A stretch of 64,000 nt of DNA from Arthrobacter citreus. GTDB taxonomy: Bacteria; Actinomycetota; Actinomycetes; Actinomycetales; Micrococcaceae. This document shows, in pieces, positions 9,892 to 22,473 of the stretch (position 1 is the stretch's first letter; every line of letters begins with the position of its first letter). The position numbers and the translations under genes were made by a program. Below the pieces are notes generated by a model. The model searched no databases. It was not told the origin of the DNA and saw only the letters and a program-made list of their open reading frames with translations. Where the stretch lies: NCBI RefSeq assembly GCF_009192745.1, contig NZ_VTFV01000007.1, forward strand, positions 124,001-188,000. Direction: 5' to 3'.

Positions 9892-9951
9892 GCGTGTTGT
9901 CGTTTCCGCCGTAGGAGAACGGCTGCCCGCTCCGCCCACGAGGGGCGGCGG

Positions 9952-10485
9952 CTAGCTCTGGTTGAAGAAAGTGGACTGGGACTCGCTGACCTTCTTGTCG
10001 TCTCCCAGCACCTCGACGTAAGACGGCGAGAGCAGGAAGACCTTGTTGGTCACCCGTTCGATGGTACCGCGCAATCCGAACACAAGTCCCGCGGAGAAGT
10101 CCACGAGGCGCTTGGCGTCCGATTCTCCCATGTCGGTGACGTTCATGATGACCGGAATCCCGTCGCGGAAACTCTCGCCAATGATCTTGGCGTCGTTGTA
10201 GGAACGGGGATGGACGGTGGTGATTTGCCGCAAGCCTGCCACGTCTTCCTTTGCCGATGAGGGGGCACGCTTGATCGGAGTTACCGGAGCACGGTATTCC
10301 TCCACCGCAGTCTTGCGCTCGGGCTGGGAGGTCACGGCCAGCTCGCGGTCGTTCCGCTCGCTTTCCGGTGCCCGTTCCTCATCCCTGGCGGGAGCCTCGC
10401 GGACAGGCTTCTGCTCGTCCTCGTACAGCTCATCGCCATCGGCGAGCCCAAGGTAGATCATCGTCCTGCGCATTGCGCCAGCCAT
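9952..10485 (-). CDS. sepF: Cell division protein SepF
   Basis: Membrane-binding FtsZ partner that anchors the Z ring in actinobacteria, which lack FtsA. The 177-residue protein has an N-terminal amphipathic membrane-binding helix ([14 protein letters not shown]), a charged disordered linker (about 20-85) and the globular SepF domain (about 90-170) with [17 protein letters not shown] and [13 protein letters not shown]. Position three genes after ftsZ is the standard one. The stop is 60 bp before the preferred yggT start. Confidence 0.95.
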   Translation of the reverse strand: MAGAMRRTMIYLGLADGDELYEDEQKPVREAPARDEERAPESERNDRELAVTSQPERKTAVEEYRAPVTPIKRAPSSAKEDVAGLRQITTVHPRSYNDAKIIGESFRDGIPVIMNVTDMGESDAKRLVDFSAGLVFGLRGTIERVTNKVFLLSPSYVEVLGDDKKVSESQSTFFNQS

Positions 10486-10568
10486 GGTTGCTCCTTCAGT
10501 CCTTCAGCGTCCCGCGTTATCCAGTGGTACCCAGTGTTTTTGCAGTGTTACCCCTGCCGTCTTTGACG

Positions 10569-11312
10569 CTACCCCACAGCAGGGCGGGGACCGAGAACAT
10601 CCGAGCCAATCCGCAGGTGTGTCGCGCCGTGCGCTACTGCAGCTTCCAGGTCCTGGCTCATGCCTGCCGAGATGCCGGCAGCCCCCGGATAGCGGGAGGT
10701 GAGTTCAGCGGAGAGTTCCTGCAGGCGGGCAAACGCCGCAGCCGGATCCTCACCAAGCGGCGCGACCGCCATGAGCCCGGCAAGAGACAGAGAGGGATCG
10801 GCCGCCACCGCAGCGGCCAGTTCAAGCATGTCCGCTGGGCGGGCCCCGCCGCGTCCGGGATCAAGGTCCTCTCCGCTGCGGAGATCGAGCTGGAGGTAGC
10901 AGTCCAGCGGCGCCCTCGAGGGCTGGCCGGCTTCAGTCCGGCGCCGGTTCTCGGCGGCCATTGCCTTGCCCAGTGCCGCCACCAGGCCGGGCCGGTCCAC
11001 TGAGTGCACAGCGGAGGCATACCGGACCACGGACTTGGCCTTGTTGGTCTGCAGTTGTCCAATGAAGTGCCAGCGCAAGCCGTTCCCGGCCAGTTCGGCT
11101 GCCTTGGCTTCGGCTTCCTGTGCCTTGTTCTCGCCCACGTCCCGGACTCCAAGCGCTGCCAGCGCGGCGACGTCGGAAGCAGGAAAATACTTGGTGACGA
11201 CGATGAGTGCCGGCTCGCTGCGGCCACTGGCTGATGCGGCCGCTGAGATGCGGTGCCGAACCCGGTCCAGGCGGTGCTTTAGGTCTGCTGCACGGTCAGT
11301 GCTGGTGCTCAT
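10569..11312 (-). CDS. yggS: YggS-family pyridoxal phosphate homeostasis protein
   Basis: PLP-binding protein with an alanine-racemase-like N-terminal barrel fold but no known catalysis; involved in vitamin B6 and amino-acid homeostasis. The protein from ATG at 11312 is 247 residues. Visible signatures are the PLP lysine in IVVTKYFPASDV, GENKAQEAEAK, WHFIGQLQTNK and the C-terminal GISAGMSQDLEAAVAHGATHLRIG (quoted in part). The start at 11312 is chosen because GAGGAAGTC precedes it directly; an in-frame ATG at 11339 has no such site. It lies between pgeF and sepF, as in most actinobacterial dcw clusters. Confidence 0.92.
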   Translation of the reverse strand: MSTSTDRAADLKHRLDRVRHRISAAASASGRSEPALIVVTKYFPASDVAALAALGVRDVGENKAQEAEAKAAELAGNGLRWHFIGQLQTNKAKSVVRYASAVHSVDRPGLVAALGKAMAAENRRRTEAGQPSRAPLDCYLQLDLRSGEDLDPGRGGARPADMLELAAAVAADPSLSLAGLMAVAPLGEDPAAAFARLQELSAELTSRYPGAAGISAGMSQDLEAAVAHGATHLRIGSDVLGPRPAVG

Positions 11313-11354
11313 GACTTCCTCGGTGGTGCTGTGTTTCATTCGCGCGGGACCAGG

Positions 11355-12056
11355 TTAGCGGGACTGCCAGATGAGTCCGGCGAACCTGCCGGTAGGGGCG
11401 TCCCGGCGGTGGGAGAAGAGCTGCGGTTCTTCCATGGTGCACCCGGGGACCATTTCCACGGACACGCCAAGTGAAAGCAGCTGGCGGCGGGCTGCCCCGG
11501 GCAGGTCCAGCGCCGGCGTGCCCCAGCTGGTCTTTGAGGTAGCGCCGGGGAGATGGTCCGCCTGCGCGAGCATTTCTTCGGGGACTTCATAGCATTTCCC
11601 GCACACCGCCGGGCCTATCCATGCGTGGATTTCAGCGGCGCCGGCATCGCGGAGGGCCGCTGCCGTGTTGGCCAGGATTCCATCCAGCAGGCCGCGCCGG
11701 CCGGCGTGTGCGGCTGCGGTTACGGCGCCGTCCGCACTCGTCCCGGCAAGGATCACCGGCAGGCAGTCGGCGACCATGACGGCCAGCGGGGCGGAACCGT
11801 CCGCGCTTACCAGGGCATCTGCCACGGGCACTTCCCCTGCCTCCGGCAGGCCGTGAACCAGGGCAACGTCCGCGGAATGGACCTGTTCCATAAACCGCAG
11901 GGAGCCCGCCTGCACGCCCATCCGCTCCTCAAGGACGGACCGTCGCAGGCGGACTTCAGCGGGATCATCCCCAACATGCAGCGCGAGGTTGCCCGCCGAT
12001 GTGTCAGTGAAAGCTACGCGGAGCCCCGCAGGACCCTGCCCTTCCCACCAAAACAT
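11355..12056 (-). CDS. pgeF: PgeF / YfiH family purine nucleoside phosphorylase-like, peptidoglycan editing factor
   Basis: Laccase-domain family protein; E. coli PgeF removes the wrongly added L-Ser from UDP-MurNAc-L-Ser, and other members act on adenosine. From ATG at 12056 it is 233 residues, with the metal-site motifs VADCLPV and AAHAGRRG and the conserved WIGPAVCGKCYEVP. The upstream in-frame extension (to 12182) overlaps ftsZ and is Ser/Thr-rich shadow sequence, so the ATG 31 bp after the ftsZ stop is preferred. Its place in the dcw cluster agrees with a role in cell-wall precursor quality control, but substrate is inferred. Confidence 0.85.
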   Translation of the reverse strand: MFWWEGQGPAGLRVAFTDTSAGNLALHVGDDPAEVRLRRSVLEERMGVQAGSLRFMEQVHSADVALVHGLPEAGEVPVADALVSADGSAPLAVMVADCLPVILAGTSADGAVTAAAHAGRRGLLDGILANTAAALRDAGAAEIHAWIGPAVCGKCYEVPEEMLAQADHLPGATSKTSWGTPALDLPGAARRQLLSLGVSVEMVPGCTMEEPQLFSHRRDAPTGRFAGLIWQSR

Positions 12057-12087
12057 ACGATCGAACAACCCCGCGCCGGTGCTGGTC

Positions 12088-13254
12088 TTACTTGAGGAAA
12101 TCGGGAACGTCGAGGTCGTCCTGGCGTCCCGCGCTGAGGTCAGGCTCAACCACGGCGGGCAGGTCGACGTCGAACCCGGCATCAGCCGGGACGGTCTGCG
12201 GACGCTGGGCCCAGGCCGAATTTCCCGCGCCGGCGGCAGCAGCAGCTGCGGCCGGTGAGGACTGCGGAGCTTCCGCGGGCTTGGCCGAGGCAGGCTGCGA
12301 GGTGACGTCCACCTGGTCGAAGCCGGCCGCGATCACGGTAACGCGGGCTTCATCCCCCAGGGCGTCGTCAATGACGGCACCGAAGATGATGTTGGCCTCC
12401 GGGTGGGCGACTTCCTGCACCAGGCGTGCCGCTTCGTTGATCTCGAACAGGCCGAGGTCCGAGCCGCCCTGGATGGAGAGCAGGACGCCGTGTGCGCCGT
12501 CGATGGAAGCTTCCAGCAGCGGGGAGGCAATGGCGAGTTCGGCTGCCTTCACCGCGCGGTCCTCGCCGCGGGCGGAACCGATGCCCATCAGCGCCGAACC
12601 TGCACCCTGCATTACGGACTTCACGTCAGCGAAGTCGAGGTTGATCAGACCCGGAGTGGTGATCAGGTCGGTGATGCCCTGGACGCCGGAGAGCAGCACC
12701 TGGTCAGCTGAACGGAAGGCGTCCAGCATTGAGACGTTGCGGTCGCTGATGGAGAGCAGGCGGTCGTTCGGGATGACGATCAGGGTGTCGACTTCGTCCC
12801 GCAGCGTATCGATGCCGGACTCGGCCTGGTTGGACCGGCGCCGACCTTCGAACGTGAAGGGACGCGTTACCACGCCGATGGTCAGGGCGCCGAGGGAACG
12901 GGCGATCCGGGCCACGACGGGCGCGCCGCCGGTGCCGGTGCCGCCGCCTTCGCCGGCGGTCACGAAGACCATGTCTGCTCCGCGCAGCACCTCTTCGATT
13001 TCCTCGGCGTGGTCCTCTGCGGCCTTGCGGCCAACCTCGGGATCGGCTCCGGCACCCAGTCCGCGGGTCAGTTCACGTCCGACGTCGAGCTTCACGTCGG
13101 CGTCACTCATCAGCAGCGCCTGGGCATCTGTATTGATCGCAATGAACTCGACTCCGCGGAGTCCGACGTCGATCATTCGGTTTACGGCATTCACGCCGCC
13201 GCCGCCGATGCCGACGACCTTGATGACGGCCAAGTAATTCTGCGGTGCTGCCAC
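12088..13254 (-). CDS. ftsZ: Cell division protein FtsZ
   Basis: Tubulin-like GTPase that forms the division ring. From GTG at 13254 it has 388 residues: an N-terminal GTP-binding domain with the tubulin signature [18 protein letters not shown] and the T7-type NLDFADV, an Ala/Pro/Gln-rich C-terminal linker (about 305-370) and a C-terminal peptide [10 protein letters not shown] that binds SepF and FtsW. The GTG is preferred to an in-frame ATG at 13284 because family members start at [14 protein letters not shown] and an AAGGGACACAGGAC lies just upstream. Its own promoter region lies in the 216 bp between ftsQ and ftsZ. Confidence 0.97.
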   Translation of the reverse strand: MAAPQNYLAVIKVVGIGGGGVNAVNRMIDVGLRGVEFIAINTDAQALLMSDADVKLDVGRELTRGLGAGADPEVGRKAAEDHAEEIEEVLRGADMVFVTAGEGGGTGTGGAPVVARIARSLGALTIGVVTRPFTFEGRRRSNQAESGIDTLRDEVDTLIVIPNDRLLSISDRNVSMLDAFRSADQVLLSGVQGITDLITTPGLINLDFADVKSVMQGAGSALMGIGSARGEDRAVKAAELAIASPLLEASIDGAHGVLLSIQGGSDLGLFEINEAARLVQEVAHPEANIIFGAVIDDALGDEARVTVIAAGFDQVDVTSQPASAKPAEAPQSSPAAAAAAAGAGNSAWAQRPQTVPADAGFDVDLPAVVEPDLSAGRQDDLDVPDFLK

Positions 13255-13337
13255 GTCCTGTGTCCCTTGTTCGAATCTGTGCAACTGATCAATGTGGCCG
13301 GGTCTGCCCCGGCCGAAACCTTCAACCGAACAACCTT

Positions 13338-13369
13338 AACCCTCGACTTGAGGGTTATAGTTATGTCAA
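13338..13369 (-). promoter_or_regulatory. ftsZ promoter region with 7-bp inverted repeat
   Basis: On the minus strand a TTGACA hexamer (13364-13369) is followed by TATAAC (13354-13359) and by the inverted repeat AACCCTC-gactt-GAGGGTT (13338-13356). The TTGACA and TATAAC are too close together to be one -35/-10 pair, so this may hold overlapping promoters or an operator. It lies about 85-115 nt before the ftsZ GTG. Confidence 0.5.
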
Positions 13370-13470
13370 GTAATGCTCTACTCCCGACGCTATGGGGCGC
13401 CGGATGCTTCCGCAATTACCGCTCCGCGCGTGTCGGTGAGAAACTTCGCGGGTCTTTCGCGGCTGGATGC

Positions 13471-14496
13471 TCACCGGGTCACCGGCCGGTTCGGCGTGCT
13501 CACGTCGAAAACCGAAACCGGCGGATCTGCCGGAGGCATCAGAAGCAGGGCCTCAAGTGCCCGCGCTTTCGCCGCGTTCGCTTCCGCGCTCCCCCAGAAT
13601 ACCGTCTGCCCGCCGGTGAGCTGGAGCTCCACTGAGTCCACCGTCTGCGCCGATGCATGGTCAAGCATCCCCAGCACGTTGGGCGGCAGGGCTGCCAGCA
13701 CAGCGGTAACCGTCGGGAAGACCGAGCTGTTGACGGCATCCGTGCCGCCGTCTATCAGCGGCAGCGCCGCCTGGCCTCTCTCCCCCACTGCTTTGAGCTG
13801 GCGGCCCTCCTCGTCAATGAGCAGGAACTCGCTGCCGTTCTGCAGCACTGCCACCGGCACACGCTCGGTGACCGTAACCACCAGGTCCGACGGCGGCACT
13901 GCCGTGACCTCCACCGACTGCACCTCCGGGCGGTCTTCCAGCAGTGCGCCGGCATCCGAGTCCGCAATGAGGGCCAGGGGTGTGCCCAGCAGCGGCGCCA
14001 GTGCGGCTTCGGCTTCCTGTGTAGTCAGAAGGGTGTTGCCTTCGACCCTCAGGTTCTTCAGTGCCAGTGCCGGGGAGAAAAACACGACAAAGAACAAGAC
14101 CGCCAGCAGTACGGCAGCGGCTGCCGCGCCCGCCACGGCATAGCGCCTGCGCCGGCGGACCGGCGGTTCCGGAAAGGCCAGGACACTGGCATCCGGATTT
14201 TCGCTGCCACCGGCGGATTCCGCGCCGGGGTTCTGTCCCGGAACCTCGGGACCGGCCCCCTCGAAGGCATCCCGCGTCGCCGAAATGACGTTGTCCGGAT
14301 GCGCCGAGGCACCCGGGCGGATTTCATGGATCTGGGCTTCCTGGGCTTCCTGGGCTTCCTGGGCACCAAGCACTTCAACCTTGGCTGAGTTGGCTGCGCT
14401 CCGTACAGGCTGCGCCCGTTCCCCGTGCATGCCCGGGCCGGAGAGCCGGGGACCAGTGGCTGCCGCCGGCGGGCGGCGGGGCTTCCTACCCGGCAT
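13471..14496 (-). CDS. ftsQ: Cell division protein FtsQ
   Basis: Bitopic divisome protein that bridges early and late division proteins. From ATG at 14496 it has 341 residues: a long charged cytosolic N-terminus (about 120), one membrane segment (YAVAGAAAAAVLLAVLFF), a POTRA domain starting at LKNLRVEGNTLLTTQEAE and the FtsQ domain. The ATG overlaps the murC stop by 11 nt; a GTG at 14526 is possible but would lie deeper in murC. The cytosolic tail contains a repeated AQE tripeptide encoded by a 9-bp tandem repeat at 14332-14364, a possible length-variable tract. Confidence 0.93.
   Translation of the reverse strand: MPGRKPRRPPAAATGPRLSGPGMHGERAQPVRSAANSAKVEVLGAQEAQEAQEAQIHEIRPGASAHPDNVISATRDAFEGAGPEVPGQNPGAESAGGSENPDASVLAFPEPPVRRRRRYAVAGAAAAAVLLAVLFFVVFFSPALALKNLRVEGNTLLTTQEAEAALAPLLGTPLALIADSDAGALLEDRPEVQSVEVTAVPPSDLVVTVTERVPVAVLQNGSEFLLIDEEGRQLKAVGERGQAALPLIDGGTDAVNSSVFPTVTAVLAALPPNVLGMLDHASAQTVDSVELQLTGGQTVFWGSAEANAAKARALEALLLMPPADPPVSVFDVSTPNRPVTR
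14332..14364. repeat. 9-bp tandem repeat (3.7 copies) inside ftsQ
   Basis: The unit ctgggcttc is repeated perfectly at 14332, 14341 and 14350 with a partial fourth copy; in frame it encodes repeated Ala-Gln-Glu in the cytosolic tail of FtsQ. Copy-number change would keep the frame. Confidence 0.9.
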
Positions 14497-15904
14497 CCGC
14501 ACTGCTCCCGCCCGGCGCAGGACCACCGAGTGCCGCTACCAGTGCGGAACCGTACTGGGTGACATCTCCTGCACCGACAGTCAGCACGATGTCCCCCGAA
14601 GATGCCCGCGCGGCAATCTCCCGGACAGCGGTGCCGGCATCTGCAGCCACGGCCGAGGGTGTCCTCAGGCGAGTGGTAATCAGCTCCGAAGTGACACCGG
14701 GGATAGGGTCCTCACGGGCGGGATAGATGGGAAGTACGGTCACCGAATCCGCCAGGTCCAGGGCCTGGGCGAACTCGGCCGCGAAGTTGCGGGTGCGGCT
14801 GAAAAGATGCGGCTGGAAGAGCACATGGACGGCATGCCTGCCGGCGACGGCACGCGCGGCCTGCATTGCCGCGGCCACCTCGGTGGGATGGTGGGCATAG
14901 TCGTCGAAGACACGCACGCCGCGGGCTTCGCCCTTGGGCTCGAAGCGGCGGGCGGCCCCGGAGAAGGTCCCCAGGCCGAGTGCGGCTGCCTCCGGGTCGA
15001 CTCCCAGTGCAAGGGCGACGGTGAAGGCGGCTGCGGCGTTGAGCACGTTGTGCCGGCCGGGTACCTGCAGTGCCAGGCGCTGCTGACGGTCCCGGTAGTC
15101 GTGCCGGAAGTGCAGCGTGCTGGTGCTCTGGCGCCCGTCGGTTTCAGTCCCGGAGATGCGGACATCCGCATCCTCCGAATACCCGTAGGTGCGAACCAGG
15201 AACCCGCCGGTCCGCGCCAGCAGGTCACGCACGCCGGGATCATCGGCGCAGGCAACCAGGACACCGTTCCCAGGCAGCAGTTCAACAAAACGGTCAAAGG
15301 ACGCGAATACGGCTTCAGCCGTGCCGTAGTGGTCCAGGTGGTCGGCCTCGACGTTCGTGATGACGGAGATCCGGGGCGAGTAGTTCAGGAATGAGCCGTC
15401 CGATTCGTCGGCTTCGGCAACAAACACCTGCCCCGTACCGGCGGCCGCGTTAACGCCCAGCGCGGCGACGTCACCGCCGATGGCGAAGGAGGGATCCCTC
15501 CCGGCTTCGCGGAGCAGGACGGTGATCATCGCCGTCGTTGTGGTCTTGCCGTGGGTCCCGGCAACGGCAACGACTTCCCGGCCTTCCATGGCCGCAGCCA
15601 ACGCCTCGGAACGGTGGATCACGCGCAGGCCGGCTGCCTGGGCCGCGGCGAGCTCGGGGTTGTCGGCACGGATAGCGGTTGAAATGACCACTGTGCGTGC
15701 ACCGCCGATATTGGCTGCGTCGTGACCCACGTACACCTGGGCTCCGAGCGCTTCGAGGGCGCGCAGGCCGGCCGAGTCGCGGGCATCGGATCCGGACACC
15801 TCAATGCCGCGGCCGAGCATGACGCGGGCGACGGCGGACATGCCGGCACCCCCGAGGCCAATGAAGTGGACCCGGCCCAGGTCTTCCAGCAACAGGGCGC
15901 TCAT
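14486..15904 (-). CDS. murC: UDP-N-acetylmuramate--L-alanine ligase
   Basis: Adds L-Ala to UDP-MurNAc, the first amino acid of the peptidoglycan stem, using ATP in the cytosol. The 472-residue protein has the Mur N-terminal Rossmann motif [11 protein letters not shown] (about 16-26), the ATP-binding [12 protein letters not shown], the central ENxE-like EADESDGSF and [11 protein letters not shown], and the C-terminal [12 protein letters not shown]. Its start overlaps the murG stop by 4 nt (ATGA), and its stop overlaps ftsQ. Confidence 0.97.
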   Translation of the reverse strand: MSALLLEDLGRVHFIGLGGAGMSAVARVMLGRGIEVSGSDARDSAGLRALEALGAQVYVGHDAANIGGARTVVISTAIRADNPELAAAQAAGLRVIHRSEALAAAMEGREVVAVAGTHGKTTTTAMITVLLREAGRDPSFAIGGDVAALGVNAAAGTGQVFVAEADESDGSFLNYSPRISVITNVEADHLDHYGTAEAVFASFDRFVELLPGNGVLVACADDPGVRDLLARTGGFLVRTYGYSEDADVRISGTETDGRQSTSTLHFRHDYRDRQQRLALQVPGRHNVLNAAAAFTVALALGVDPEAAALGLGTFSGAARRFEPKGEARGVRVFDDYAHHPTEVAAAMQAARAVAGRHAVHVLFQPHLFSRTRNFAAEFAQALDLADSVTVLPIYPAREDPIPGVTSELITTRLRTPSAVAADAGTAVREIAARASSGDIVLTVGAGDVTQYGSALVAALGGPAPGGSSADAG

Positions 15905-17010
15905 GCGTCTTTCCGTTCCGCTGCCTCAACGATGAGCTCAGCCATTCGGGCGTCCGCGTCGCGGATGCCGCGTGCGGCGGAGGCTTCCGCCATGGTCTTT
16001 AGGGCCTGTGGATCCTTCAGGAGCGGAATAATGTTCGCGCTGATCCAGTCAGCAGTGAACTGCGAGTCCCGCACCAGCAGGGCGCCGCCGGCGTCGACCA
16101 GACCGGCCGCGTTCAGCGCCTGTTCGCCGTTGCCGTGGGGCAGCGGAACCAGCACTGCGGGAAGCCCGACGGCGGAGATCTCACTGACCGTCCCGGCCCC
16201 CGAACGGGCCAGCAGCAGGTCCGCTGCCGCGTAGGCCAGTTCCATGCCGTCAACATATTCAACCTGCCTGTACAGCGGGGCGGTGAGGGCTTTGCCCTCG
16301 GCATCCGCAGCCGCTTTCCCGCGGCCGGTGACGTGCAGGGTCTGGATGCCTGCAGAGGCCAGTGCGGGCAGGGCGGCCGTGACCGCGGCGTTGATGCTCG
16401 CGGCACCGGAGGAGCCTCCGGTCACCACCAGGGTGGGCAGGTCCTGTTCCAGGCCCAGGGCGGCTCGGGCATCGTACCGGGCGGCCTCTCGGTCCAGCCC
16501 GGAGATTTCCGTGCGCATGGGCATCCCAACCCAGCGTGCGCCGGGCAGCTTGGTCTCCTCGAACGCTACGCCCACCACGGCCGCGCTCTTGGCGCCCACC
16601 CGGTTGGCAAGCCCGGGACGGGCATTGGCCTCGTGCACAACAACGGGGATCCGTCGCTTGCGGGCAGCCAGGTACACGGGGGTGGAGACATAGCCGCCAA
16701 CTCCCACAACGACGTCGGCAGCGGCTGCATCGAGCACGTCCCCCGCCTGCCGCACGGCACGCGCCAGGCGTGCCGGGAGCCGGGCCAGATCGCCGCTGGG
16801 CTTCCGCGGCATCGGTACGCGGTCGATCACGGCAAGCTCGTAGCCTGCCGCCGGCACCAGGCGGGTTTCCATGCCGGCTGAAGTGCCCACTACTTTGATG
16901 CGGGCATCCGGCCGCATCCGCCTTACGGCGTTTGCTATGGCCAGCAGCGGGCTGATGTGCCCAGCTGTGCCGCCGCCGGCGAGTACTACGGAAAGTGGGG
17001 ACTGCGTCAT
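15901..17010 (-). CDS. murG: UDP-GlcNAc:lipid I N-acetylglucosaminyltransferase MurG
   Basis: GT28 transferase that makes lipid II at the inner face of the membrane. The 369-residue protein has the N-terminal glycine-rich loop [14 protein letters not shown], the lipid I-binding [15 protein letters not shown], and the C-terminal UDP-GlcNAc site [10 protein letters not shown] and [10 protein letters not shown]. It overlaps ftsW (stop) and murC (start) by 4 nt on either side, so translation is probably coupled. Confidence 0.97.
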   Translation of the reverse strand: MTQSPLSVVLAGGGTAGHISPLLAIANAVRRMRPDARIKVVGTSAGMETRLVPAAGYELAVIDRVPMPRKPSGDLARLPARLARAVRQAGDVLDAAAADVVVGVGGYVSTPVYLAARKRRIPVVVHEANARPGLANRVGAKSAAVVGVAFEETKLPGARWVGMPMRTEISGLDREAARYDARAALGLEQDLPTLVVTGGSSGAASINAAVTAALPALASAGIQTLHVTGRGKAAADAEGKALTAPLYRQVEYVDGMELAYAAADLLLARSGAGTVSEISAVGLPAVLVPLPHGNGEQALNAAGLVDAGGALLVRDSQFTADWISANIIPLLKDPQALKTMAEASAARGIRDADARMAELIVEAAERKDA

Positions 17011-18332
17011 GGAGCTGCGGGTTCCCTTTCAGGGATAGTGCGTGCAAAGGACAGTAGGACGCCGACTGCGGCCAGCGTGAACGTCAGCGACGAGCCGCCG
17101 TAGGAAATGAACGGGAGCGGGACGCCGATCACGGGCAGCAGCCCGGTAACCATGGCAATGTTCACCGCGGCCTGGCCAGTGATCCAGACCAGGATGCAGC
17201 CGCAGACAATCCGGATGAACGGCTGGGTGTGGCGCATCGTTACCCGTACCGTGGCCACTGCAAGGATACCGAAGAGAACCAGCACCACCAGCGTGCCCAG
17301 CAGTCCGAACTCCTCACCGATGATGGCGAAGATGAAGTCGTTATGGGCTTCGGGGATCCAATTCCATTTCTGCCGGCTCTGGCCGATGCCCACGCCGAAC
17401 CAGCCGCCCGAGGCCAGCGCGTACATGCCGGCATTGGCCTGGTCGCACAGCCCTGCCGAGCAGTCCAGCTGGAGCCAGGCACTGATCCGGCTGGTCCGGT
17501 TTCCGCTGCCGATGGAGAAGACGGCGGCAGCTGCAGCAGCGGCGAGGCTCATGAGGCCCAGCAGCTTCAGCCTTGCGCCGGCGAAGAACAGCGCTGCGAG
17601 CATGATCAGGCCCATGATGATGACGGTGCCGAGGTCATGGCCCAGGAGCACCAGGCCAATGAGGATCCCGCCGCCGGGGACGACCGGTACAACAGCGTGC
17701 TTCCACTGCGTGATCAGCGGGCCCTTCCGCGAGAGCACGGCGGCGAACCAGACGGCCATGGCAAGCTTTGCCGCCTCCGAGGGCTGGCCGGTCACCGGCC
17801 CGAACGCGAGCCAGTTCTTGTTGCCGTTGACCTCCACGCCGATGAACAGCACCAGGACCAGCAGCACGATTGCAGCCCCAAGGGCCGGCCAAGCGATAAC
17901 CCGGTAGAAGCGCGGACCGAACCGGGAGAGCCCAAGCATGAGCACGACGCCGATGGCAGCAAACATCATCTGCTTGACGAACAGGTCGAAGGTGGTCGCC
18001 GCCCCTGCCGCCGATCCGGCGGCCGCTGCGATCGCCTCAACTGAGGAAGCCGAGAGAACCATCATCAGACCGATAGCCGTCAGCGCCAATGTGGTGCCAA
18101 GGATCATGTAATAGCTGGACCCGGTGGCCTTCGCGTCGCTGCCTTCGAGCAGCACCATGAACGAGGTAAACCGTTCTTTCAGGCGCAGGCCGCCCTTTTT
18201 CGGCGTCGGCGCCGCTGCGGGACCGGGGGAAGCGGTGGTGACGGGCTTTGCTGCTGCCGGGCCCGGCCGCGTGCCTGCCGGGCGCCTGCGCGCCGTCGGC
18301 TTGCGGCCCTTGCCCGTGGACGTGGTCACCAT
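17007..18332 (-). CDS. ftsW: SEDS peptidoglycan glycosyltransferase FtsW
   Basis: Polytopic SEDS protein that polymerises lipid II at the septum together with FtsI. The 441-residue protein has a basic, proline-rich cytosolic N-terminus (about 70) and some ten membrane segments; signature [17 protein letters not shown] and the C-terminal [19 protein letters not shown]. The extracellular loop between 280 and 310 holds two Cys. The ATG at 18332 directly abuts the murD stop (TAGATG), and the stop overlaps murG by 4 nt. It keeps the actinobacterial ftsW-murG-murC-ftsQ-ftsZ order. Confidence 0.96.
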   Translation of the reverse strand: MVTTSTGKGRKPTARRRPAGTRPGPAAAKPVTTASPGPAAAPTPKKGGLRLKERFTSFMVLLEGSDAKATGSSYYMILGTTLALTAIGLMMVLSASSVEAIAAAAGSAAGAATTFDLFVKQMMFAAIGVVLMLGLSRFGPRFYRVIAWPALGAAIVLLVLVLFIGVEVNGNKNWLAFGPVTGQPSEAAKLAMAVWFAAVLSRKGPLITQWKHAVVPVVPGGGILIGLVLLGHDLGTVIIMGLIMLAALFFAGARLKLLGLMSLAAAAAAAVFSIGSGNRTSRISAWLQLDCSAGLCDQANAGMYALASGGWFGVGIGQSRQKWNWIPEAHNDFIFAIIGEEFGLLGTLVVLVLFGILAVATVRVTMRHTQPFIRIVCGCILVWITGQAAVNIAMVTGLLPVIGVPLPFISYGGSSLTFTLAAVGVLLSFARTIPEREPAAP

Positions 18333-19883
18333 CTACGGCTCCTTGGTGGTCTGCTCCTGCCCTTCCACGTATCCGCGGACAGCTTCAATGAAGGCCTCGC
18401 CCCGGTGGGCGTAGGAGCGGAACTGGTCCATGGACGCCGAGGCCGGCGCCATGAGGACTGTGTCCCCTCCCTGTGCCACACCGGCCGCTGCAGCCACGGC
18501 CTGGACCATGACGGCTTCACCGGTGGGCGTTCCTTCCCCTCCAGTGTCCGCCTGCGAGGCTTCAATTACCGGCACATCGGAAGCGTGTCGGGCCAATGCG
18601 GAGCGCAGCTGCGATGAATCGGTGCCGATGAGCACCACGGCACGCAGGCGGTGGGCGTGGGAGGCCACCAGCTCGTCGTAGGTGACACCCTTGGACAGCC
18701 CGCCGGCAATCCAGACGACGCGCCCAAAGGCGGCCAGCGAGGCAGCTGCGGCGTGCGGGTTGGTGGCCTTTGAATCGTTGACCCAGAGGATGTCGTTCAG
18801 CTTCGCCACCGGCTCGATCCGGTGCCCGCCCGGGGCGTAGTTGCGCAGGCCGTCGCGCACGGCAACCGGCTCCACTCCGAATGCCCGAACCAGCGCAGCG
18901 GCGGCAAGGGCGTCAGCGGCCAGGTGGCGGGGAGCGCTGTCCCCCAGGTCATCCAGGGAAGCCAGTTCCGCGGCAGAGTTCCGGCGTTCCTCGATGAACG
19001 CCCGGTCCACCAGGAGCCCTTCCACGATTCCCACCATGCTGACCGCAGGGGTGCCCGTGGTGAAGCCAACCGCGCGGCAGCCTTCCACCACGTCGGCTTC
19101 TACGACCATGTGTTCGGTCTCGGCCTGCTCGGCGTTGTAGATGCAGGCAACCTGGGTGTTTTCGTACACCCTGGCCTTGTCCGCCCGGTAGGCGTCGTAG
19201 CTGCCGTGCCAGTCCACGTGGTCTTCGGCGATGTTCAGGCAGACGCTGGCCAGCGGCGACATCGAATAGGTCCAGTGCAGCTGGAAGCTGGAGAGCTCGA
19301 CGGCGATTGCGTCCCAGCCCTGCGGGTCGCGGATGGCGTCCAGGATCGGCGTGCCGACGTTGCCCGCGGCGATGGCCCGGAGTCCGGCCGCCCGCAGCAT
19401 GGACTCGGTCATGCCCACCGTAGTGGTCTTGCCGTTGGTTCCGGTAATGGCCAGCCAGGGCGCCGTGGGCCGTCCCTCGCGGATGCGCACCCGCCAGGCC
19501 AGCTCAACGTCGCCCCAGATGGGAATGCCGGCATCCGCTGCGGCTGCGAGGACAGGATGCGAGGGCCGGAAGCCCGGTGAGGTGACCACCAGCTCAGCCG
19601 GTTCCCCGTCCACCGTCGAAAGCCCGGACATCGCTTCGGCCCCCAGCCGGACGTCTGCTGCGCCGACGATCTTCAAGGTGTCTGCCTTGCCGCGGTTTTC
19701 CTCGGAGTCAACGCCGTCCACTACGACGACGCGGGCGCCCAGCTCGATCAGGGTATCCGCCGCCGAGAAGCCCGATAGACCGATTCCCGCTACCAGGACC
19801 CGCAGGCCCTTCCAGTCGGAGTCCCACGTCGTCAGGTCGTCCAGGCGGGGATTTGATGCGTTTGATACAGGGGGGATGCTCAC
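18333..19883 (-). CDS. murD: UDP-N-acetylmuramoyl-L-alanine--D-glutamate ligase
   Basis: Adds D-Glu to UDP-MurNAc-L-Ala. From GTG at 19883 it has 516 residues, with the N-terminal Rossmann [16 protein letters not shown] site [25 protein letters not shown] and the C-terminal [12 protein letters not shown] motif. The GTG is chosen because it overlaps the mraY stop as GTGA; an in-frame TTG at 19898 is less likely. Somewhat longer than E. coli MurD (438), as usual in actinobacteria, through an insert around residues 250-310. Confidence 0.95.
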   Translation of the reverse strand: MSIPPVSNASNPRLDDLTTWDSDWKGLRVLVAGIGLSGFSAADTLIELGARVVVVDGVDSEENRGKADTLKIVGAADVRLGAEAMSGLSTVDGEPAELVVTSPGFRPSHPVLAAAADAGIPIWGDVELAWRVRIREGRPTAPWLAITGTNGKTTTVGMTESMLRAAGLRAIAAGNVGTPILDAIRDPQGWDAIAVELSSFQLHWTYSMSPLASVCLNIAEDHVDWHGSYDAYRADKARVYENTQVACIYNAEQAETEHMVVEADVVEGCRAVGFTTGTPAVSMVGIVEGLLVDRAFIEERRNSAAELASLDDLGDSAPRHLAADALAAAALVRAFGVEPVAVRDGLRNYAPGGHRIEPVAKLNDILWVNDSKATNPHAAAASLAAFGRVVWIAGGLSKGVTYDELVASHAHRLRAVVLIGTDSSQLRSALARHASDVPVIEASQADTGGEGTPTGEAVMVQAVAAAAGVAQGGDTVLMAPASASMDQFRSYAHRGEAFIEAVRGYVEGQEQTTKEP

Positions 19884-20982
19884 TGTCCGGCCACCCAATC
19901 AGCGTAGAAGAGTCCCAGGGCAAGGGCGACGCAAAGCCCGCCGATGATCCAGAAACGGACCACCACCGTGACTTCTGCCCAGCCCTTGAGTTCGAAGTGA
20001 TGCTGCAGCGGCGCCATCTTGAACACGCGTTTGCCGCCGCTGAGCTTGAAGTAGCCCACCTGGATGATTACCGATGCGGAGATGATCACGAACAGTCCGG
20101 CCAGGATAACCAGCAGCAGTTCGGTGCGGGAGAGGATCGCGAAGGCTGCGATGGCACCGCCAATGGCCAGCGACCCGGTGTCTCCCATGAAGATCTTTGC
20201 CGGGGAGGTGTTCCACCAGAGGAACCCAACCAGGGCTCCGGCCATGGCACCGGCAAGCAGTGCCAGGTCCATGGGGTCACGGACTTCGTAGCAGACCCCG
20301 GTTTCCCCCGGGTTGCCCAGGCAGGACTGGTTGGACTGCCAGATGCCGATCAGGAAATACGCACCGAACACCAGGATCGAGGCGCCGGCGGCCAGGCCGT
20401 CAAGCCCGTCGGCCAGGTTCACGCCGTTGGTCGCGGCGGTAATGATCACGCTGGACCAGAGGATGAACAGGATCGCGCCGATGATGGTTCCGGCGAACGC
20501 AAGGTCAATGGCGGTGTCGCGTACAAAGGAGACGTTGGTCGACGCCGGGGTCAGGCCGGCGTTGTTCGGGAACTGCAGGGCAAGGACGGCAAAGACTATG
20601 CCCACGATCGCCTGCAGGGTGATCTTCGCCTTGGCATTCAGGCCCAGGGAGCGCTGCCGGGAGATCTTGGTGTAGTCGTCAATGAAGCCCACAAGACCCA
20701 TGCCGACCATCAGGAACAGCACCAGCAGCCCGGACGCGGAGGGCCCGAAGGTGGTGGGATTGATCGCGTAGGAGATCAGGTGGGTAATGAAGTAGGAGGC
20801 AACCACGGACGCCACGATGACGGCGCCGCCCATGGTGGGCGTTCCGCGCTTGGTGTGGTGCGACGTCGGGCCGTCGTCCCGGACAAACTGTCCGTAGCCC
20901 TTTTTCACCAGGAACCGGATGAACAGCGGCGTGAACGCGAGGGCCAGGACCAGGCCGAGGGAACAGCCGATCAGAAGGGAAA

Positions 20983-20986
<4 letters not shown>
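19880..20986 (-). CDS. mraY: Phospho-N-acetylmuramoyl-pentapeptide-transferase
   Basis: Transfers phospho-MurNAc-pentapeptide to undecaprenyl phosphate, forming lipid I; integral membrane protein. The 368-residue protein has about ten membrane segments and the family motifs [22 protein letters not shown] (DDxxK), [15 protein letters not shown] and the HHFELKGW near the C-terminus. It overlaps murF by 4 nt upstream and murD by 4 nt downstream. A known target of tunicamycin-type nucleoside antibiotics. Confidence 0.97.
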
Positions 20987-22467
<1,481 letters not shown>

Positions 22468-22473
22468 GACGAT

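Noticed and set aside
19883-19898. TTG start for murD at 19898
   Set aside because: GTG at 19883 makes the standard 4-nt overlap with the mraY stop and fits family length.
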